Assembly (NCBI RefSeq): GCF_900496965.1
Contig: NZ_UFQB01000035.1
Span: 1-55,556 of the forward strand
Reading direction: 5' to 3'
Source: Achromobacter agilis
GTDB lineage: Bacteria; Pseudomonadota; Gammaproteobacteria; Burkholderiales; Burkholderiaceae_B
DNA: 55,556 bases
In this document: piece after piece, positions 53,837 through 55,556 of the stretch
How positions within the stretch are numbered: position 1 is the first letter of the stretch
How the letters are laid out: each line of letters opens with the position of its first letter
The notes under the pieces: generated by a model
The model's input: only the letters and a program-made list of their open reading frames with translations
What the model was told of the DNA's origin: nothing
Databases searched by the model: none
Made by a program: the position numbers and the translations under genes

Positions 53837-54730
53837 CTAGCGTGGACTTGCGGGCCTGGCGCGCGTGACGAGCAGGATGCCGATCGCGGCGAGCGCCATG
53901 CCCGGCCACGCCAGCGGGGGAATGGGCTCGTCGAGGATGGCCAGCGCGATGATGGCCGTGCAGGGGGGCACCAGGAAGAACAGCGCCGATACGCGCGAGG
54001 CCTCGCCGTGCCGGATCATAGTCAGCAGCAGGGTGATGGCCACCAGGGAATTGCCCACGACGAGATAGGCCAGCGACGCCCACAGCGGCCCGGTCCATTC
54101 GATGCGCATCGGTTCCAGCCAGAAGGCCAGCGGCGCGGTGACGGCCAGGCCGACCGCATACTGCACGAGGTTGGAGGCGACCGGGTGGGTCTGCGTGCCG
54201 AAGCGCTTTTCATACAGGGTGCCGCCGGTAATGCACAGCAAGGCGCAGACGGCGAACAGCAGCCCCAGCGGCGACAGTACGTCGATCGAGGCCTTGGCGA
54301 CGATCACCAGCGCGGCGCCCGACACGCCCAGCCCCAGGCCGGCCCAGCGCCGGGCATCGACTTGTTCGTGAGCGATCGCCGGCGCCAGCAGGCCGATCAG
54401 AATGGGCTGCAGCGAGGTGATCAGCGCGATGCCGCCGGCTGACATGCCCTGCTTCAGCGACAGGTAGGTAAAGCAGAAGTAGCCTGCCTGCAACAGCAGG
54501 CCGACCATCGCCAGGTGGCCCCAGACGCTCGCCCCGCGGGGCATCGGCGGGCGCACGAGCAGCAGCACGGGAGCCAGGATCACGACCACGCAGGCATAGC
54601 GCAACGCCAGGAACGTCATGGGATCGGCGTAGGCCAGTCCGACCTTGAGCACGACGAAGCCGCTGGACCAGAGGAGCAGGAAAAGCGCGGGAGCGGCTTT
54701 CAACCAGGGGGGCGGAGCGGCAGGCGGCAT
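53837..54730 (-). CDS. EamA-family (DMT) transporter
   Basis: 297 residues, ten transmembrane helices in two EamA repeats. The first repeat begins ALFLLLWSSGFVVLKVGLAY, the second LAYLVVGNSLVAITLLLTMI. It probably exports amino acids or metabolites; substrate unknown. It starts at ATG 54730 and ends 27 bp before the AEC gene on the same strand. The open frame extends far upstream, but that part is antisense to the GNAT gene. Confidence 0.88.
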   Translation of the reverse strand: MPPAAPPPWLKAAPALFLLLWSSGFVVLKVGLAYADPMTFLALRYACVVVILAPVLLLVRPPMPRGASVWGHLAMVGLLLQAGYFCFTYLSLKQGMSAGGIALITSLQPILIGLLAPAIAHEQVDARRWAGLGLGVSGAALVIVAKASIDVLSPLGLLFAVCALLCITGGTLYEKRFGTQTHPVASNLVQYAVGLAVTAPLAFWLEPMRIEWTGPLWASLAYLVVGNSLVAITLLLTMIRHGEASRVSALFFLVPPCTAIIALAILDEPIPPLAWPGMALAAIGILLVTRARPASPR

Positions 54731-54847
54731 GTCGGGACACGAGCGGCGTGGGCAAGCCGCGATCGTACCCCCTTTTGGGCTGTCTTCATCCCTGCGAAAA
54801 TGCGGCGTAGGATTCTTTAATTCATTTGCTGCACGCGAGGGAAGGAA

Positions 54848-55291
54848 ATGTCGACCAACAAACAAGCAACGGTGCGTATTGCCCTGGGGACCTGGGACCG
54901 CTTGCGCGAGGACGCCTATTCGGTGCGCCACGAGGTGTTCGTCGTCGAACAGAAGGTGCCGCCGGAAGTCGAGATGGATGACGACGATGCGGTGTCGGTG
55001 CACGCCGTGGCATACGGGCCCGACGGTGCGCCGATGGGCACGGGGCGGCTGTTGCCCGATGGCCACATTGGCCGCATGGCGGTTCACAAACGGGCCCGAG
55101 GGATGGGGGTGGGCGGCCAATTGCTGGACGCGCTGATCGAACAGGGCCATGGAGACGGCCACCGCATGCTGGTGCTGCACGCGCAGACGCATGCGGCGGG
55201 CTTCTACCAGGCGCACGGGTTCAGCGTGGAAGGCGAGGAATTCATCGAAGCCGGTATTCCGCACGTGGTCATGACGCGCGTGCTGAAGTAG
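54848..55291 (+). CDS. GNAT-family acetyltransferase (ElaA-like)
   Basis: 147 residues. The acetyl-CoA motif is IGRMAVHKRARGMGVGGQLL, with the R-x-x-G-x-G pattern. The first part reads AYSVRHEVFVVEQKVPPEVE, then DAVSVHAVAYG and GTGRLLPDGHIGRMAV, all as in ElaA-type enzymes. AAGGAA directly precedes ATG 54848. It is divergent from the EamA gene. Confidence 0.9.
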   Translation: MSTNKQATVRIALGTWDRLREDAYSVRHEVFVVEQKVPPEVEMDDDDAVSVHAVAYGPDGAPMGTGRLLPDGHIGRMAVHKRARGMGVGGQLLDALIEQGHGDGHRMLVLHAQTHAAGFYQAHGFSVEGEEFIEAGIPHVVMTRVLK

Positions 55292-55407
55292 GCGAGCTTG
55301 TGCCCGGCTCAAAGGGTGCGCGGGCCGGGCGCCAACATCGGCTGGACGATATCTACCGCAGCATATCGGCCCGCACCATATCGACCGCACAAATTGCGCG
55401 ACACAAA

Positions 55408-55447
55408 GAAAAAACCCCGGACGCTTACGCGTTCGGGGTTTTTTTGG
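55408..55447. terminator. bidirectional terminator
   Basis: AAAAACCCCGGACGC TTAC GCGTTCGGGGTTTTTTT (one G-T pair). It can serve both the GNAT gene and the minus-strand tRNA-Leu. Confidence 0.9.
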
Positions 55448-55479
55448 CGCATCACGCAGGTACCTCGTGATGTAATAAT

Positions 55480-55556
55480 TGGTGCCCAGGAGAGGACTCG
55501 AACCTCCACACCTTGCGGCACATGGACCTGAACCATGCGCGTCTACCAATTCCGCC
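55480..55556 (-). tRNA. tRNA-Leu (CAG anticodon), 5' end cut by window
   Basis: On the minus strand the 3' part reads CCTGGGC-A-CCA, the T arm GGAGG-TTCGAGT-CCTCT, a long variable arm (TGCCGCAAGGTG) and the anticodon loop TTCAGGT with CAG. The class II shape and anticodon identify Leu. The first bases of the acceptor stem are beyond the right edge. It lies 32 bp from the terminator at 55408-55447. Confidence 0.92.

Overview
The window is about 67% GC, tightly packed and chromosomal. The gene families present (a Bug-type solute-binding protein, a Bordetella-type H-NS protein, cytochrome c', DUF4136 and DUF3053 lipoproteins) and the aminotransferase-hom-thrC order point to a betaproteobacterium of the order Burkholderiales, family Alcaligenaceae (Bordetella/Achromobacter group). 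This is inferred from protein content only; no rRNA is present.

Layout. 1-257: the 3' end of an IS481-like element and a duplicated GC-rich repeat. 254-2940 (minus): PhoH-family ATPase, Bcp peroxiredoxin and an Mth938-like protein. 3263-7483 (plus): aminotransferase, homoserine dehydrogenase and threonine synthase, with GC-rich repeats in the intercistronic gaps. 7709-13790: YgdI/YgdR lipoprotein, fructose-bisphosphatase, aminopeptidase N, DUF4136 lipoprotein and an H-NS protein with a long gap upstream. 13791-18201: tldD, then aroG behind what looks like a complete Phe/Tyr transcription attenuator, then a D-lactate dehydrogenase-type flavoprotein. 18287-22425: a solitary IS end, a duplicated repeat and glcDEF. 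22435-22623: an array of six 13-bp palindromes. 22774-28698: N-formylglutamate amidohydrolase, Bug protein with divergent LysR regulator, mnmA, TauE-like exporter and GST. 28860-35899: purB, cytochrome c' and b561, small unknown proteins, GNAT, DUF3053 lipoprotein and an AI-2E family transporter. 35942-43704: DUF4153 membrane protein, two membrane-bound GGDEF proteins, a YddG-like exporter and several mini-proteins. 43774-46294: tRNA-Met and the ergothioneine pair egtD-egtB. 46619-55556: DUF883 protein, lipoprotein phospholipase D, a membrane-anchored GltB-like flavoprotein, four transporters, a GNAT protein and a truncated tRNA-Leu.

How genes work together. Amino-acid supply is a theme: alaC-hom-thrC serves alanine and threonine, and aroG is the committed step of aromatic synthesis. 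A 27-residue leader rich in Phe and Tyr codons, an antiterminator and a terminator precede aroG and would tie its transcription to Phe/Tyr-tRNA charging. A YddG-like aromatic amino-acid exporter is encoded elsewhere in the window. glcDEF and the upstream flavoprotein feed 2-hydroxyacid electrons to the respiratory chain. egtD and egtB perform the first two steps of ergothioneine synthesis.

The most unusual material is non-coding: the aroG leader, the 24-bp-phased palindrome array after glcF, the paired IS-end motifs each followed by a tandemly duplicated repeat, and a 13-bp tandem/inverted repeat at 32371-32415. No phage, CRISPR or rRNA was seen. The only broken gene is the transposase tail at the left edge.
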